NCBI RefSeq assembly: GCF_000744655.1
Contig: NZ_JQMJ01000004.1
Span: 6,510,001 to 6,574,000 of the forward strand
Source: Streptacidiphilus rugosus AM-16
Lineage (GTDB): Bacteria; Actinomycetota; Actinomycetes; Streptomycetales; Streptomycetaceae
Length of the DNA stretch: 64,000 bases
Direction of reading: 5' to 3'
In this document: one piece after another, positions 8,058 through 16,683 of the stretch
Layout: each line of letters starts with the position of its first letter
Position numbering within the stretch: the stretch's first letter is position 1
Notes under the pieces: generated by a model
Told to the model about the DNA's origin: nothing
The model's input: the letters and a program-made list of their open reading frames with translations, nothing else
Databases searched by the model: none
Program-made: the position numbers and the translations under genes

Positions 8058-8654
8058 AGCGGCTACGGGGAAGCGGACGCGACCGTCGCCGACGCCTACG
8101 CCGTCGAGGACGCGGTACTGCTGCGCGCCCGCGAGCTGTCCGAACTCTCCTCGGTCCGCCCCGTCTCCCCCGGCAGCGGCGCCGCGCTTCGCCTGCTCGC
8201 CGCGGCGACGGCGGCACGCGCGGTGGTCGAGATCGGCACCGGGACCGGCGTCTCCGGGCTCTGCCTGCTGCGCGGCATGCGCCCCGACGGCGTGCTCACC
8301 ACCGTCGACCTCCAGCCCGGCCTGCAGCGCCAGGCACGGGACGCCTACGCGGCGGCGGGCTTCGCGGCCAGCCGCGCCCGGCTGATCCCGGGGCCGGCCC
8401 TGGAGGTGCTCCCCCGGCTCGCCGACGGACAGTACGACCTGGTCTTCTGCGACGGCGATCCGGCGGAGTCGATCGGCTACCTTGCCGAATCGTTGCGGCT
8501 GCTGCGACCTGGGGGAACGGTCTGCTTCGAGGGCGCGCTCGGCGTGCGGACGCACGCGATCCGCGAGCTGGTGCGGACGATCAGGGAGCACCCCGACCTG
8601 GTCCCGGCGCTGCTCCCGGTCGGCGACGGCCTGCTGGCCGCGGTCAAGCGCTGA
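8055..8654 (+). CDS. SAM-dependent O-methyltransferase, Rv1220c-like
   Basis: The protein has the class I methyltransferase fold: motif I VVEIGTGTGVSGLCLL, then TTVDLQPGLQRQARDAY, and YDLVFCDGDPAESIGYL followed by RLLRPGG. It belongs to the O-methyltransferase family 3; the substrate is not predictable. The methyltransferase divergent to sigE in M. tuberculosis (Rv1220c, recalled) is similar. The start is unusual. A GTG at 7971 is in frame but would add 28 residues from repetitive DNA and put AGGAGG inside the gene. The only codon correctly spaced from that site is ATC at 8055, used here with reservation. A hairpin follows the stop. Confidence 0.8.
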   Translation: MSGYGEADATVADAYAVEDAVLLRARELSELSSVRPVSPGSGAALRLLAAATAARAVVEIGTGTGVSGLCLLRGMRPDGVLTTVDLQPGLQRQARDAYAAAGFAASRARLIPGPALEVLPRLADGQYDLVFCDGDPAESIGYLAESLRLLRPGGTVCFEGALGVRTHAIRELVRTIREHPDLVPALLPVGDGLLAAVKR

Positions 8655-8691
8655 GGCGCTGGGGCGCTGGGGCTGTGGGGCTGCGTACAGC

Positions 8692-8732
8692 GAAGACCCC
8701 CGCCTCCACAGGACGTGGGGGTGGGGGCCTTC
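8692..8732. terminator. Bidirectional terminator between methyltransferase and DUF3117 gene
   Basis: An 18-bp stem (GAAGACCCCCGCCTCCAC with GTGGGGGTGGGGGCCTTC, one mismatch and two wobble pairs) with a five-base loop sits between the ends of two convergent genes. Confidence 0.7.
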
Positions 8733-8759
8733 AGCGGAAGACTTGAGCGGGGGTGCAGC

Positions 8760-8927
8760 TCAGCCGCACACCTTCTTGAGGGCGTCACCGAGCGCCTCGG
8801 CCTCGTCGGGCGTCAGCTCGACCACGAGCCGGCCCCCGCCCTCAAGCGGAACGCGCATGACGATGCCCCGCCCCTCCTTGGTCACCTCAAGCGGGCCGTC
8901 GCCCGTCCGCGGCTTCATGGCCGCCAT
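8760..8927 (-). CDS. DUF3117 domain protein, 55 aa
   Basis: The small acidic/basic protein MAAMKPRTGDGPLEVTKEG...VELTPDEAEALGDALKKVCG is the whole DUF3117 family, nearly invariant in actinobacteria; the function is unknown. ATG 8927 matches the family start and has AGGAAGGGG about eight bases upstream; an upstream in-frame start would add 31 Gly/Ala-rich residues. The counterpart in M. tuberculosis (Rv1211, recalled) also lies next to tag. Confidence 0.92.
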   Translation of the reverse strand: MAAMKPRTGDGPLEVTKEGRGIVMRVPLEGGGRLVVELTPDEAEALGDALKKVCG

Positions 8928-9271
8928 GCTCGTTCCCCTTCCTGCACCTGCTCCACCGGAACCCGCGGCCCGTCCACCGCTGGTTTCGAACGCTCTGATC
9001 GGAGTACCAGTATCCCGCATTCGACGGTCCGATGACCAACATCACGCATCTCGCCAGCCCCGGGGGCCTCTCCGTACACGCTCCGACGGACTCGAACAGG
9101 CACGCCGACCGCACCTCAGTTCCCCTCGCGCACCGGGGGCCTGCCGCCATGTGAGCTCTGCTCGCGTCCCATCGGGACCCGAGTAGAAAGTGGCCTACGT
9201 CACATCTTCTTCGCCGCATCGGATCCGTCATGCTGACCAGGAAGAAACGGGACGAGCAGGAGGAGACGGAC
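8928..9271. other. Divergent promoter region
   Basis: These 344 bases separate the divergent DUF3117 and enoyl-CoA hydratase genes and have no coding character. The part around 9005-9045 is relatively AT-rich and on the minus strand holds TTGGTC and GATACT about 19 bases apart, a weak vegetative-type promoter candidate for DUF3117. Nothing more specific is seen. Confidence 0.4.
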
Positions 9272-10072
9272 GTGGCCGACAGCGTGCTGTACGAGATCGA
9301 GGACGGGCTCGCAACGCTGACCATCAACCGCCCCGAGGCGATGAACGCGCTGGACACCGCGACCAAGGTCGCTCTCCGGGACGCGGCGGCCGACGCGGCG
9401 GAGAATCCGGCCGTCCGCGCCGTCCTGCTGACGGGCGCGGGCGACCGCGCGTTCTGCGTGGGCCAGGACCTCAGGGAGCACGTCCACAACCTGGAGGCGG
9501 CGAAGCGCACGGGCGAGGGCGCGCTGTCGACCGTCCGCGAGCACTACAACCCGCTGGTCACCTCGCTGGCGACGATGCGGAAGCCGGTCGTGGCGGCGGT
9601 CAACGGCGTGGCGGCGGGCGCGGGCGCGGCGCTGGCGTGGGCCTGCGACTTCCGGATCCTGGCGGCGCACGGCGGCTTCAACACGTCGTTCGCGGGCGTG
9701 GCGCTGACGGCGGACTCGGGCGCGTCGTGGACGCTGCCGCGGCTGGTCGGCCACGCGAAGGCGACGGAGTTGCTGATGTTCCCTCAGACCGTCAAGGCGG
9801 AGGAGGCGTTGGCGCTCGGGCTGACGAACCGGGTGGTCCCCGGCGCGGAGTTGGCGGACACGGCACGGGCCTTCGCCCGCGGCCTGGCCGACGGCCCGAC
9901 GGTCGCCTTCGGCGCGATCAAGTCGTCGCTCGCGTACGGGGCGTCGCACTCGCTGGTGGAGACCCTGGCGAAGGAGGACGAACTCCAGACCCTCGCAGGC
10001 GCGTCGGCCGACCACGGCATCGCCGTCCAGGCCTTCCTCGCCAAGGAAGCCCCCAACTTCACCGGCCGCTGA
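9272..10072 (+). CDS. Enoyl-CoA hydratase/isomerase family protein
   Basis: This crotonase-fold enzyme of 266 residues has NRPEAMNALDT near the N-terminus, the first oxyanion-hole region (GAGDRAFCVGQDL), the second (AAVNGVAAGAGAALAWACDFR) and the active-site stretch FAGVALTADSGASWTLPRLVG. The Asp-Ser-Gly sequence resembles isomerases of the phenylacetate pathway (PaaG type), but no other paa genes are near, so the exact reaction is open. GTG 9272 was chosen because AGGAGG lies about eight bases upstream; an earlier ATG at 9230 would add 14 charged residues and place that site inside the gene. Confidence 0.85.
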   Translation: MADSVLYEIEDGLATLTINRPEAMNALDTATKVALRDAAADAAENPAVRAVLLTGAGDRAFCVGQDLREHVHNLEAAKRTGEGALSTVREHYNPLVTSLATMRKPVVAAVNGVAAGAGAALAWACDFRILAAHGGFNTSFAGVALTADSGASWTLPRLVGHAKATELLMFPQTVKAEEALALGLTNRVVPGAELADTARAFARGLADGPTVAFGAIKSSLAYGASHSLVETLAKEDELQTLAGASADHGIAVQAFLAKEAPNFTGR

Positions 10073-10148
10073 CCCCTGCGGGGAGCAGGCGGGCAACCAG
10101 GCACGGGCTCAGGGGCGCGGGGCACAGGCGGGCAACCAGGCACGTGCT

Positions 10149-10253
10149 CAGGGGCGCGGGGAACTGCGCGAGAAACCACCCGGGGCGGATGGCCCTGTCC
10201 AGTGAGGACCATCCGCTCGCCGGTGGCTTGGCGCGCAGTTCCCCGCGCCCCTG
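10149..10253. repeat. Composite palindrome, copy B
   Basis: The left arm CAGGGGCGCGGGGAACTGCG starts at 10149 and the right arm CGCAGTTCCCCGCGCCCCTG ends at 10253. The inner pair GCGGATGGCCCT / AGGACCATCCGC forms a second hairpin. Same length as copy A, also between convergent genes. Confidence 0.85.
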
Positions 10254-10390
10254 GATGGTGCAACTGACCCAACGCAGCGAGGCTCACGCCCGCGCGCCGG
10301 AGGCGCGCAGTTCCCCGCGCCCCTGGATGGTGCAACTGGCCCAATGCGGTGAGGCTGGCGCCGGAGGCGCACAGTTCGCCGTGCCCCGGG
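10236..10390. repeat. 72-bp right module, two to three diverged copies
   Basis: CAGTTCCCCGCGCCCCTGGA with a following TGGTGCAACTG is repeated with CCCC at 10241 and 10313, exactly 72 bp apart. A third, degraded copy starts 64 bp later. The unit is homologous to that of the seven-copy array at 2711-3180, including its GCGCCGGAGGCGC segment. Confidence 0.8.
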
Positions 10391-10407
10391 GGGGCTGCCC
10401 CGCCGCG

Positions 10408-10977
10408 TCAGCGGGAGAAGCAGTCGGAGAGGTGGTCGTTGACCAGGCCGCAGGCCTGCATGAGGGCGTAGGCGGTGGTGGGGCCGACGAAGCGGAAGCC
10501 GCGGCGCTTCAGTTCCTTCGCCAGCGCCGTGGACTCCTGGGTGACCGCGGGGACGTCGGCCAGGGACTTGGGCGCGGCCGGGGCGGGGTCGGGGGCGAAG
10601 CTCCAGATCAGGGCGTCCAGGCCGGGGGCGTCCAGCTCCAGCAGGGCGCGGGCGTTCGCGATCGTCGCGAGGATCTTGGCGCGGTTGCGGATGATCCCCT
10701 CGTCCGCGAGCAGGCGCTCCACGTCCGCGTCGTCGTACGCGGCCACCACCGCCGGATCGAAGCCGTGGAAGGCCCGCCGGAAGCCCTCCCTGCGGCGCAG
10801 GATGGTGATCCAGGACAGGCCCGACTGGAAGGCCTCCAGGCACAGCCGCTCGTAGAGCGCGGCGTCGCCGTGTACCGGTCGGCCCCACTCCTTGTCGTGG
10901 TACTCGACGTAGTCCGGGGTCGACAGGCCCCACGGGCAGCGCAGCTGCCCGTCCTCGCCGCGGATCGCCTCGCTCAC
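10408..10977 (-). CDS. tag: DNA-3-methyladenine glycosylase I
   Basis: The 189-residue enzyme matches Tag from end to end: RCPWG near the N-terminus, EYHDKEWGRPVHGD, the active-site region LEAFQSGLSWITILRRRE and the C-terminal NDHLSDC. The four zinc ligands expected for Tag are present as Cys14, His27, His182 and Cys186. It excises 3-methyladenine from alkylated DNA in base excision repair. GTG 10977 overlaps the stop of the upstream DivIVA-like gene (GTGA), so the two are probably coupled. Confidence 0.93.
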   Translation of the reverse strand: MSEAIRGEDGQLRCPWGLSTPDYVEYHDKEWGRPVHGDAALYERLCLEAFQSGLSWITILRRREGFRRAFHGFDPAVVAAYDDADVERLLADEGIIRNRAKILATIANARALLELDAPGLDALIWSFAPDPAPAAPKSLADVPAVTQESTALAKELKRRGFRFVGPTTAYALMQACGLVNDHLSDCFSR

Positions 10978-11453
10978 CGCTGCTCGTCCTCGCCCTTGTC
11001 CTCGTTCCCGGGCTCGCCGGAGACCTCGCCGGTGCCCGCGTCCGGAGCCGCGTCCTGCGGGGCGGCCGGCGCGGTCGGCTCGGAGTCCACCTTGCCCAGC
11101 GCCAGCGTGGGCCGGTACGTCGGGCGCTGCTCCAGCGCGACCGCGCCGGCCGCGCCGGGCGAGGCCAGCGCCGCGGCGAGCGCGGACTCCAGCTCCACCA
11201 CGCGGTGCTCCCGCTGCGAGAGCTCCGCCGCCATGCGGTCCAGCGTGTCGTCGACCTCGTCCATGCGGTAGCCGCGCACGGCCATCGGGAAGCGCAGCTC
11301 GTCGATGTCCTCGCGGACGAGCGGGCGGTCCTCGGGGAGGCGTGCGGCAAGGCGGTCCCGCTCGGCGTCAGGGAGTGAGCCACCCGCGCCCAGCGCGGCC
11401 AGCGCGGCCGCGCCGACGACCAGCACCATCAGGACGAGGATCAACCAGAACAC
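10974..11453 (-). CDS. DivIVA-domain membrane protein
   Basis: The protein begins with a membrane helix (VFWLILVLMVLVVGAAALAAL), followed by a short DivIVA-type domain (LREDIDELRFPMAVRGYRMDEVDDTLDRMAAEL is of the form seen in Wag31/DivIVA: F-x-x-x-x-R-G-Y-x-x-x-E-V-D), a coiled coil and an acidic, disordered tail. Related actinobacterial proteins precede tag or folP2; the exact role is not established but membrane-proximal scaffolding is plausible. GTG 11453 is preferred because TGGAG lies upstream and the protein then starts directly with the helix; a start at 11516 would add 21 residues and run into the folP2 leader. Confidence 0.75.
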   Translation of the reverse strand: MFWLILVLMVLVVGAAALAALGAGGSLPDAERDRLAARLPEDRPLVREDIDELRFPMAVRGYRMDEVDDTLDRMAAELSQREHRVVELESALAAALASPGAAGAVALEQRPTYRPTLALGKVDSEPTAPAAPQDAAPDAGTGEVSGEPGNEDKGEDEQR

Positions 11454-11539
11454 GGGCCCACTCCAGGCTGCCGGTGGGGGATCATGGACGAGCCCCAAAC
11501 GTATGACTGCCATCATGGCGCAACAGCCCGGGAGGACGC

Positions 11540-12415
11540 ATGGCCCGCTCGACCCTGAAACTCGGCTCGCGCAGCTTCGGCCCGGAAGAGCTGGTGATCA
11601 TGGCGATCGTCAACCGGACTCCCGACTCCTTCTTCGACCAGGGCGCGACCTTCGCCGACGAGGCCGCCTTCGCCGCCGCCGACCGGGCCGTCGCCGAAGG
11701 GGCGGCCATCCTCGACATCGGCGGGGTCAAGGCCGGTCCCGGCGACGAGGTCACCGTCGAGGAGGAGCTGCGGCGCACCGTGCCGTTCGTCGCCGCGCTG
11801 CGGGAGCGCCACCCCGACGTGGTGATCAGTGTGGACACCTGGCGGCACGAGGTCGGCGAGGCGGTCTGCGAGGTCGGGGCCGACCTGCTCAACGACGCCT
11901 GGGGCGGCGTCGACCCGCTGCTCGCCGAGGTCGCCGCGAAGCATCGCGTCGGACTGGTCTGCACACACGCGGGCGGCGCCGAACCGCGCACCCGGCCGCA
12001 CCGGGTCGAGTACCCGGACGTGATGGCCGACATCCTGGAGCGCACCGTCGCCGGTGAGGCGGAGCGCGCCCTGGCGCTCGGGGTGCCGCGCGAAAGCATC
12101 CTGATCGACCCCGGCCACGACTTCGGCAAGAACACCCGGCACTCGCTGGAGGCGACCCGGCGGCTGCCGGAGATGACCGCGACGGGCTGGCCGGTGCTGG
12201 TCTCGTTGTCCAACAAGGACTTCGTCGGCGAGACCCTGGACAAGCCCGTCGGCGAACGCCTGCTGGGCACGCTGGCGACCACCGCGGTCTCCGCCTGGCT
12301 CGGCGCGCAGGTCTACCGGGTCCACCAGGTGGCCGAGACCCGGCAGGTGCTCGACATGGTGGCCTCGATCCGCGGCAGCCGGCCCCCGGCGGTCGCCCGC
12401 CGGGGCCTGGCCTGA
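11540..12415 (+). CDS. folP2: FolP2-type dihydropteroate synthase paralogue
   Basis: The 291-residue TIM-barrel protein is of the dihydropteroate synthase superfamily (MAIVNRTPDSFFDQGATF, ISVDTWR, LIDPGHDFGKN, SLSNKDFVGETL). It tracks the M. tuberculosis FolP2 sequence closely, including DIGGVKAGPGD where canonical synthases have a Ser/Thr-Arg-Pro-Gly loop for p-aminobenzoate. FolP2 in mycobacteria is reported to lack synthase activity, so a folate role here is doubtful. ATG 11540 has GGGAGGAC at the right distance. A glucosyl-3-phosphoglycerate synthase gene that follows folP2 in mycobacteria is missing here. Confidence 0.85.
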   Translation: MARSTLKLGSRSFGPEELVIMAIVNRTPDSFFDQGATFADEAAFAAADRAVAEGAAILDIGGVKAGPGDEVTVEEELRRTVPFVAALRERHPDVVISVDTWRHEVGEAVCEVGADLLNDAWGGVDPLLAEVAAKHRVGLVCTHAGGAEPRTRPHRVEYPDVMADILERTVAGEAERALALGVPRESILIDPGHDFGKNTRHSLEATRRLPEMTATGWPVLVSLSNKDFVGETLDKPVGERLLGTLATTAVSAWLGAQVYRVHQVAETRQVLDMVASIRGSRPPAVARRGLA

Positions 12416-12437
12416 CGGCGGGCGTTCCGCGGGCGGG

Positions 12438-13262
12438 CTACTCCGGGCTGTGGGCCGGCTGGGGGTGGCCGTTGGTGCGGCTGACCTCCAGGATCTTCAC
12501 GGCCTCCTCGACGGAGTCGGTGCACTGGATCAGCTCCAGGTCGCCGGGGGACGCCTTGCCCTCGGCGATCAGGGTGTTCTTGACCCAGTCGAGCAGGCCC
12601 GACCAGTACTCGGTGCCGAAGAGGATCACCGGGAACTTGGTCACCTTGTGGGTCTGGACCAGCGTCAGCGCCTCGAAGAGCTCGTCGAGCGTGCCGAAGC
12701 CGCCGGGCAGCACGATGAAGCCCTGGCTGTACTTCACGAACATGGTCTTGCGGACGAAGAAGTACCGGAAGTTCAGCCCGAGGTGGATGTAGTCGTTCAG
12801 GCCCTGCTCGAAGGGGAGCTCGATGCCGAGCCCGACCGAGGTGCCGCCCGCCTCGTAGGCGCCGCGGTTGGCCGACTCCATCGCACCGGGACCGCCGCCG
12901 GTGATCACCGCGTAGCCGGCCTCGACCAGCGCATGGCCGATCCGGACGCCGGCCCGGTACTCCTCGGAGTCCACCGGGGTCCGTGCCGAGCCGAAGACGC
13001 TGACGGCGGGACCGAGTTCGGCGAGGGCGCCGAAGCCCTCGACGAACTCGGACTGGATCCGCATGACCCGCCACGGGTCGGTGTGCAGCCAGTCGGCCGG
13101 ATCGGCCGAGTCCAGCAGGCGCTGGTCGGTGGTGCTGCTGTCCACCTGGTCCCCGCGCAGCAGGACCGGGCCGCGGTGCTTCATCCGGACCTTGCCGCGC
13201 AGGCGGACCTGCTCAGGGACGCCCGTGGGATCGGCGGGCTGGTTGCTGCGGTCGTCTGTCAT
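12438..13262 (-). CDS. LOG-family nucleoside 5'-monophosphate phosphoribohydrolase (TIGR00730)
   Basis: The protein has a conserved actinobacterial N-terminal extension (TTDQRLLDSADPADWLHTDPWRV) and a Rossmann-like LOG domain with VFGSARTP, GGGPGAM and the signature PGGFGTLDELFE. Family members cleave N6-modified AMP to release cytokinin-type bases or act on other nucleotides. ATG 13262 follows a TACGCT box by eight bases; the GGAGG immediately before it is too close to work as a ribosome site, which favours a leaderless or near-leaderless message. A TTG at 13286 is an alternative. It is convergent with folP2. Confidence 0.85.
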   Translation of the reverse strand: MTDDRSNQPADPTGVPEQVRLRGKVRMKHRGPVLLRGDQVDSSTTDQRLLDSADPADWLHTDPWRVMRIQSEFVEGFGALAELGPAVSVFGSARTPVDSEEYRAGVRIGHALVEAGYAVITGGGPGAMESANRGAYEAGGTSVGLGIELPFEQGLNDYIHLGLNFRYFFVRKTMFVKYSQGFIVLPGGFGTLDELFEALTLVQTHKVTKFPVILFGTEYWSGLLDWVKNTLIAEGKASPGDLELIQCTDSVEEAVKILEVSRTNGHPQPAHSPE

Positions 13263-13270
13263 ACCTCCGC

Positions 13271-13276
13271 AGCGTA
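13271..13276 (-). promoter_or_regulatory. -10 box of the LOG gene
   Basis: TACGCT on the minus strand ends eight bases before the ATG at 13262, the spacing expected if transcription starts at the start codon. Confidence 0.35.
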
Positions 13277-13344
13277 CGACGATCAATCCGCAGACGGGGG
13301 CATTTGGGGTGCCGAAGCCACCGCGGGCCCGCCGGACCCCCGGC

Positions 13345-14436
13345 TCAGGACTGGAGCCAGGCGCTGATCCGCTTCTCGGTCTCCTCGATCGCGGACAGCG
13401 AGCAGTGCTCGTCCCGCTTGTGCGCGTAGTTCGGGTCGCCTGGGCCGTAGTTGACCGCGGGGATGCCGAGGGCGGAGAAGCGGGCGACGTCGGTCCAGCC
13501 GAACTTGGCCGCCGGGGTCGTCGAGGTCGCCTCGACGAAGGCCGCGGCGGCGGGCTGGGAGAGGCCCGGCAGGGCGCCTGCAGCGAAGTCGGTCACCACG
13601 ACGTCGAAGCCCTCGAAGACCTCCTGGACGTGGGCCGTGGCCTCCTCGGGCGACCGGTTCGGCGCGTAGCGGAAGTTCACCACGACCATGCACTCGTCCG
13701 GGATGACGTTGTTGGCGACGCCGCCCTCGATGCGGACCGCGTTCATGCCCTCGTGGTACTCCAGGCCGTCGATCTCGACGCGCTTCGCCTCGTACGCCGC
13801 GAGCCGCGTGAGGATCGGCGCGGCCTTGTGGATCGCGTTCTCGCCGAGCCAGCTGCGCGCCGAGTGCGCGCGCTGCCCGGTGGTGCGGATCTCGGCGCGG
13901 AGGGTGCCCTGGCAGCCGCCCTCGACCTGCGCGTTGCTCGGCTCCATCAGCACGGCGAAGTCCGCCGCCAGCCAGTCGGGGTGGTTGCGGGCCAGCCGGC
14001 CGAGACCGTTGCGGCGCGCCTCGACCTCCTCGCAGTCGTAGAACACGAAGGTGATGTCCCGGTTCGGCTCGGGCACGGTGGCCGCGATGCGCAGCTGGAC
14101 GGCGACGCCCGCCTTCATGTCGGAGGTGCCGCACCCGTAGAGCAGATCGCCCTCCACGCGGGAGGGCAGGTTGTCGGCGATGGGCACGGTGTCCAGGTGT
14201 CCGGCGAGGACGACACGCTCGGCGCGACCGAGGTTGGTCCGCGCGATCACCGCGTCGCCGTCGCGCTCCACGGTCAGGTGCGGAAGCTTGAGCAGCGCCC
14301 GCTCGACCACGTCGGCGATCGCCTTCTCCGATCCGCTGACCGAGGGGATGTCGACCAGCGCGGCGGTCAGCTGCCCCCCGGTCATGGTGAGGTCGAGCTC
14401 GGGGACGGCGGACTCGTTCGCGAGAGGGCTGCTCAT
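13345..14436 (-). CDS. dapE: Succinyl-diaminopimelate desuccinylase
   Basis: The 363-residue M20 peptidase-family enzyme has both metal-site and catalytic residues: His80 and Asp82 (AGHLDTVP), Asp106 (GTSDMKAG), Glu136/Glu137 (YDCEEVEA) and a C-terminal histidine (HKRDEHCS). The dimerisation (lid) domain sits in between ([13 protein letters not shown]). It hydrolyses N-succinyl-LL-diaminopimelate to LL-diaminopimelate and succinate, the penultimate step to meso-diaminopimelate for lysine and peptidoglycan. dapC lies 3.5 kb away on the same strand; dapD is not in the window. Confidence 0.94.
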   Translation of the reverse strand: MSSPLANESAVPELDLTMTGGQLTAALVDIPSVSGSEKAIADVVERALLKLPHLTVERDGDAVIARTNLGRAERVVLAGHLDTVPIADNLPSRVEGDLLYGCGTSDMKAGVAVQLRIAATVPEPNRDITFVFYDCEEVEARRNGLGRLARNHPDWLAADFAVLMEPSNAQVEGGCQGTLRAEIRTTGQRAHSARSWLGENAIHKAAPILTRLAAYEAKRVEIDGLEYHEGMNAVRIEGGVANNVIPDECMVVVNFRYAPNRSPEEATAHVQEVFEGFDVVVTDFAAGALPGLSQPAAAAFVEATSTTPAAKFGWTDVARFSALGIPAVNYGPGDPNYAHKRDEHCSLSAIEETEKRISAWLQS

Positions 14437-14633
14437 GAACAGCCAGGGTACGTCTCCCGGGCCGCGCTTCGCTCGAGCACCGCTCCGAGGGCGGCGCAGG
14501 TCACAGATACGCAGGCGAACCGTAGTCCCTGGTTCCCCGTCCCAGTGGGTAGGGTGACGACGCGGCCGGACCGGTCGCTCGCTCCAGCTGGAAAGGCCGC
14601 CGGAGCAGCACGGACCGGAGGAGGGACGCCGGG

Positions 14634-15629
14634 GTGAGTCTGAGCGAGATGATGAGCGCGGGCGACGAGATCCCCCCGACGCAGCGGCGGCGACGTCGCT
14701 GGCTGGCCTGCCTGCCCCTCGTGGTGCTGCTGGCCGTCGCGGCGGTCGTGGTGGTCCTGCTGGTCGGCAAGGGCAAGAACCTGCTGCCGAACCCGGTCTC
14801 CGAGGGCTGCCAGGTGGACACCTCGGACGGCCTGGTCCAGCTCAGCCTGGACCAGATGCGCAACGCCAGCACCATCGCGGCCGTCGCGACCGCCCGCAAC
14901 CTGCCCGAGCGCGCGGTGACCATCTCCCTCGCCACGGCCATGCAGGAGTCCAGGCTCACCAACCTCACCGGTGGGGACCGCGACTCGATCGGCCTGTTCC
15001 AGCAGCGTCCTTCGCAGGGCTGGGGGCGGCCCGAGCAGATCGCCGACCCCGTCTACGCGACGAACAAGTTCCTCGACCGGCTGATCGAGATCCCCGGCTA
15101 CGCGCAGCTGCCGCTGACGCAGGCGGCGCAGGACGTGCAGCACAGCGCGTTCCCGGACGCCTACGCCCAGCACGAGGCGGACGCGATCACGCTGGCCTCC
15201 GCGCTCAGCGGCCGCATCCAGGCCGCGATGACCTGCAGCGTGAACGGCGTGGGAGCGGCCTCGACCGGGACCGGCACCTCGGCGCTGGCGGCGGAGCTGA
15301 AGAAGGACTTCGGCAAGGTGCTCAGCACGTCCGCGCTGGGCGCGGCCCCCACCTCGGGCGGCTCCCCCACGGCCGGGCCCAAGCAGCAGCAGCTCGCGGT
15401 CAGCCTGCGCAGCGGCAGCCTCCAGACCCAGCGCGGCTGGGCGGTGGCGCAGTGGTCGGTGGCCCACGCCAAGGACCTGCACATCACCGCGGTCGAGTAC
15501 GCCGGCAAGCGCTGGACCAGCGCGGACTCCCAGAAGGGCTGGGTGGGCACGGCATCCCCCTCGGCCGGGGCGGTCTCCTCCTCCGACGCGTCGACCGCGG
15601 GGCTCAGGCTCACCGTCGCGTCGGCCTGA
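14634..15629 (+). CDS. Membrane-anchored lysozyme/transglycosylase-like protein
   Basis: The 331-residue protein has a basic N-terminus, one membrane anchor (about 23-44, [21 protein letters not shown]) and an external domain of the lysozyme-like fold: [32 protein letters not shown] has the catalytic-type Glu and the GLFQ signature found in transglycosylases. The C-terminal part (about 240-331) is Ser/Thr/Gly-rich. Databases often mislabel this family. Lytic action on peptidoglycan is plausible from the motif but unproven. GTG 14634 has GGAGGAGGG about ten bases upstream. It diverges from dapE, giving a shared promoter region at 14437-14633. Confidence 0.75.
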   Translation: MSLSEMMSAGDEIPPTQRRRRRWLACLPLVVLLAVAAVVVVLLVGKGKNLLPNPVSEGCQVDTSDGLVQLSLDQMRNASTIAAVATARNLPERAVTISLATAMQESRLTNLTGGDRDSIGLFQQRPSQGWGRPEQIADPVYATNKFLDRLIEIPGYAQLPLTQAAQDVQHSAFPDAYAQHEADAITLASALSGRIQAAMTCSVNGVGAASTGTGTSALAAELKKDFGKVLSTSALGAAPTSGGSPTAGPKQQQLAVSLRSGSLQTQRGWAVAQWSVAHAKDLHITAVEYAGKRWTSADSQKGWVGTASPSAGAVSSSDASTAGLRLTVASA

Positions 15630-15944
15630 CGCGACGGCAACGGTCGGCCATCCGACGGGCGCACCGGAGGGGTAATCCGATCCCGGCGGGTTGACGAATT
15701 CGGCCATTCGGGGCGAGTCCTCCGAATTCTCGCGCAACCGGCCGGAAATTCCTTGGGGGAACTGCGCCGAAACCTTTCAGCGGGCGAGTCGGCCGTCGTC
15801 TTGATATCAGGACAATTGCGGACAGAGAGTGCTCGTCGTTGGGGAACTCTTTACCCGGCTCGGCCGCAACCTTCTTGCTCCTAGGGCGGTAATCACCACG
15901 TCCGCTCGACGGACGGGTCCTGTCGTCCCACCTCAAGGAGCACC
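15630..15944. other. Promoter/leader region of the secreted protein gene
   Basis: These 315 bases precede the secreted low-complexity protein and are AT-richer than the surroundings (two GAATTC sites, TTGATATC). They hold a GGGGAAC motif and a GGAGCACC ribosome site just before 15945. No clear -35/-10 pair, terminator hairpin or coding frame is seen. Confidence 0.4.
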
Positions 15945-16667
15945 ATGTCTCTCCCCCTCTCGCGCCGGATCGTTCAGGCCGCGCTCGTCGTAGCCGCCGG
16001 AGCGGTCCCGTCGGTCGTGGCGGGCACGGCGCAGGCCGCCCCGGCGCTGCCGTCGGTTCCGGACCTGGGTGGGCTCAGCCGGCTCTCCTCCCCCGACCTG
16101 GGAGGCACCGTCGAGAACACCGCGCACCAGACCGGCGAGCTGGCCGGCTCGGGCGCGGGCCAGGCGGTCAGCAACGGCCTCCCCGTGGTCGCCGACGCGG
16201 CGGGCAGCGCGGCCGGCCAGGCGGTCCCTGTGGCCAACCGCTCGATGGGCTCCTCCGCCATGCAGCTGGTCGGCGTCGTCGAGCAGGCCGTCAACGTGGC
16301 CCACGGCGCGGGCGCGACCCGGGCCATGCCCGCGGCGGGCGACGGCCAGGCGGTGACCGAGGCCGCGCCGGCGCCGGCGGCCGCTCCGGCCCCCGCCTCC
16401 GCTCTGCCGGCCTCCCCGCCGAACCAGAGCAGCCCGCTGAGCTCGCTGCCGCTGAGCTCGCTGCCCGTCAACAGCCTCCCGCTGGGCGCGGCGCAGGGTG
16501 CGCTCGGCGGCGCGCTGCCCCGCTCCGCGGCGGCCCCGGCCCAGCGTCTCGGCGGCCTCCCCAGCCTCGGCGGCGCGGGCCAGTCCCCGCTCTCCTCCGT
16601 GACCGGCGCGGTCCCCGGCCTCAGCGGCCTCCCGATCGACGGCCTCCCCGTCGGCGGCCTGCTGTAA
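15945..16667 (+). CDS. Secreted Ala/Gly/Pro/Ser-rich protein
   Basis: The 240-residue protein has a Sec-type signal peptide (MSLPLSRRIVQAALVVAAG...) with a likely cleavage after AGTAQA near residue 31. The mature part is low complexity: repeated Gly-Leu-Pro and Ser-Leu-Pro-Leu motifs, no cysteines and no recognised domain. Similar low-complexity exported proteins lie next to dapC in other streptomycetes and are sometimes mislabelled as ATP-binding proteins. An extracellular or wall-associated role is inferred. ATG 15945 has AAGGAG seven bases upstream. Composite palindrome C follows the stop. Confidence 0.8.
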   Translation: MSLPLSRRIVQAALVVAAGAVPSVVAGTAQAAPALPSVPDLGGLSRLSSPDLGGTVENTAHQTGELAGSGAGQAVSNGLPVVADAAGSAAGQAVPVANRSMGSSAMQLVGVVEQAVNVAHGAGATRAMPAAGDGQAVTEAAPAPAAAPAPASALPASPPNQSSPLSSLPLSSLPVNSLPLGAAQGALGGALPRSAAAPAQRLGGLPSLGGAGQSPLSSVTGAVPGLSGLPIDGLPVGGLL

Positions 16668-16683
16668 CGCGCCGAAGGCGCGT

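Larger units (their letters stand above)
10073..10407. other. Intergenic repeat region between convergent genes
   Basis: Between the 3' ends of the enoyl-CoA hydratase gene and tag lie two copies of a ~39-bp left module (GCAACCAGGCAC, from 10093 and 10132), composite palindrome copy B and two to three units of the 72-bp right module. The open frames through it show no ribosome sites. Confidence 0.8.
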
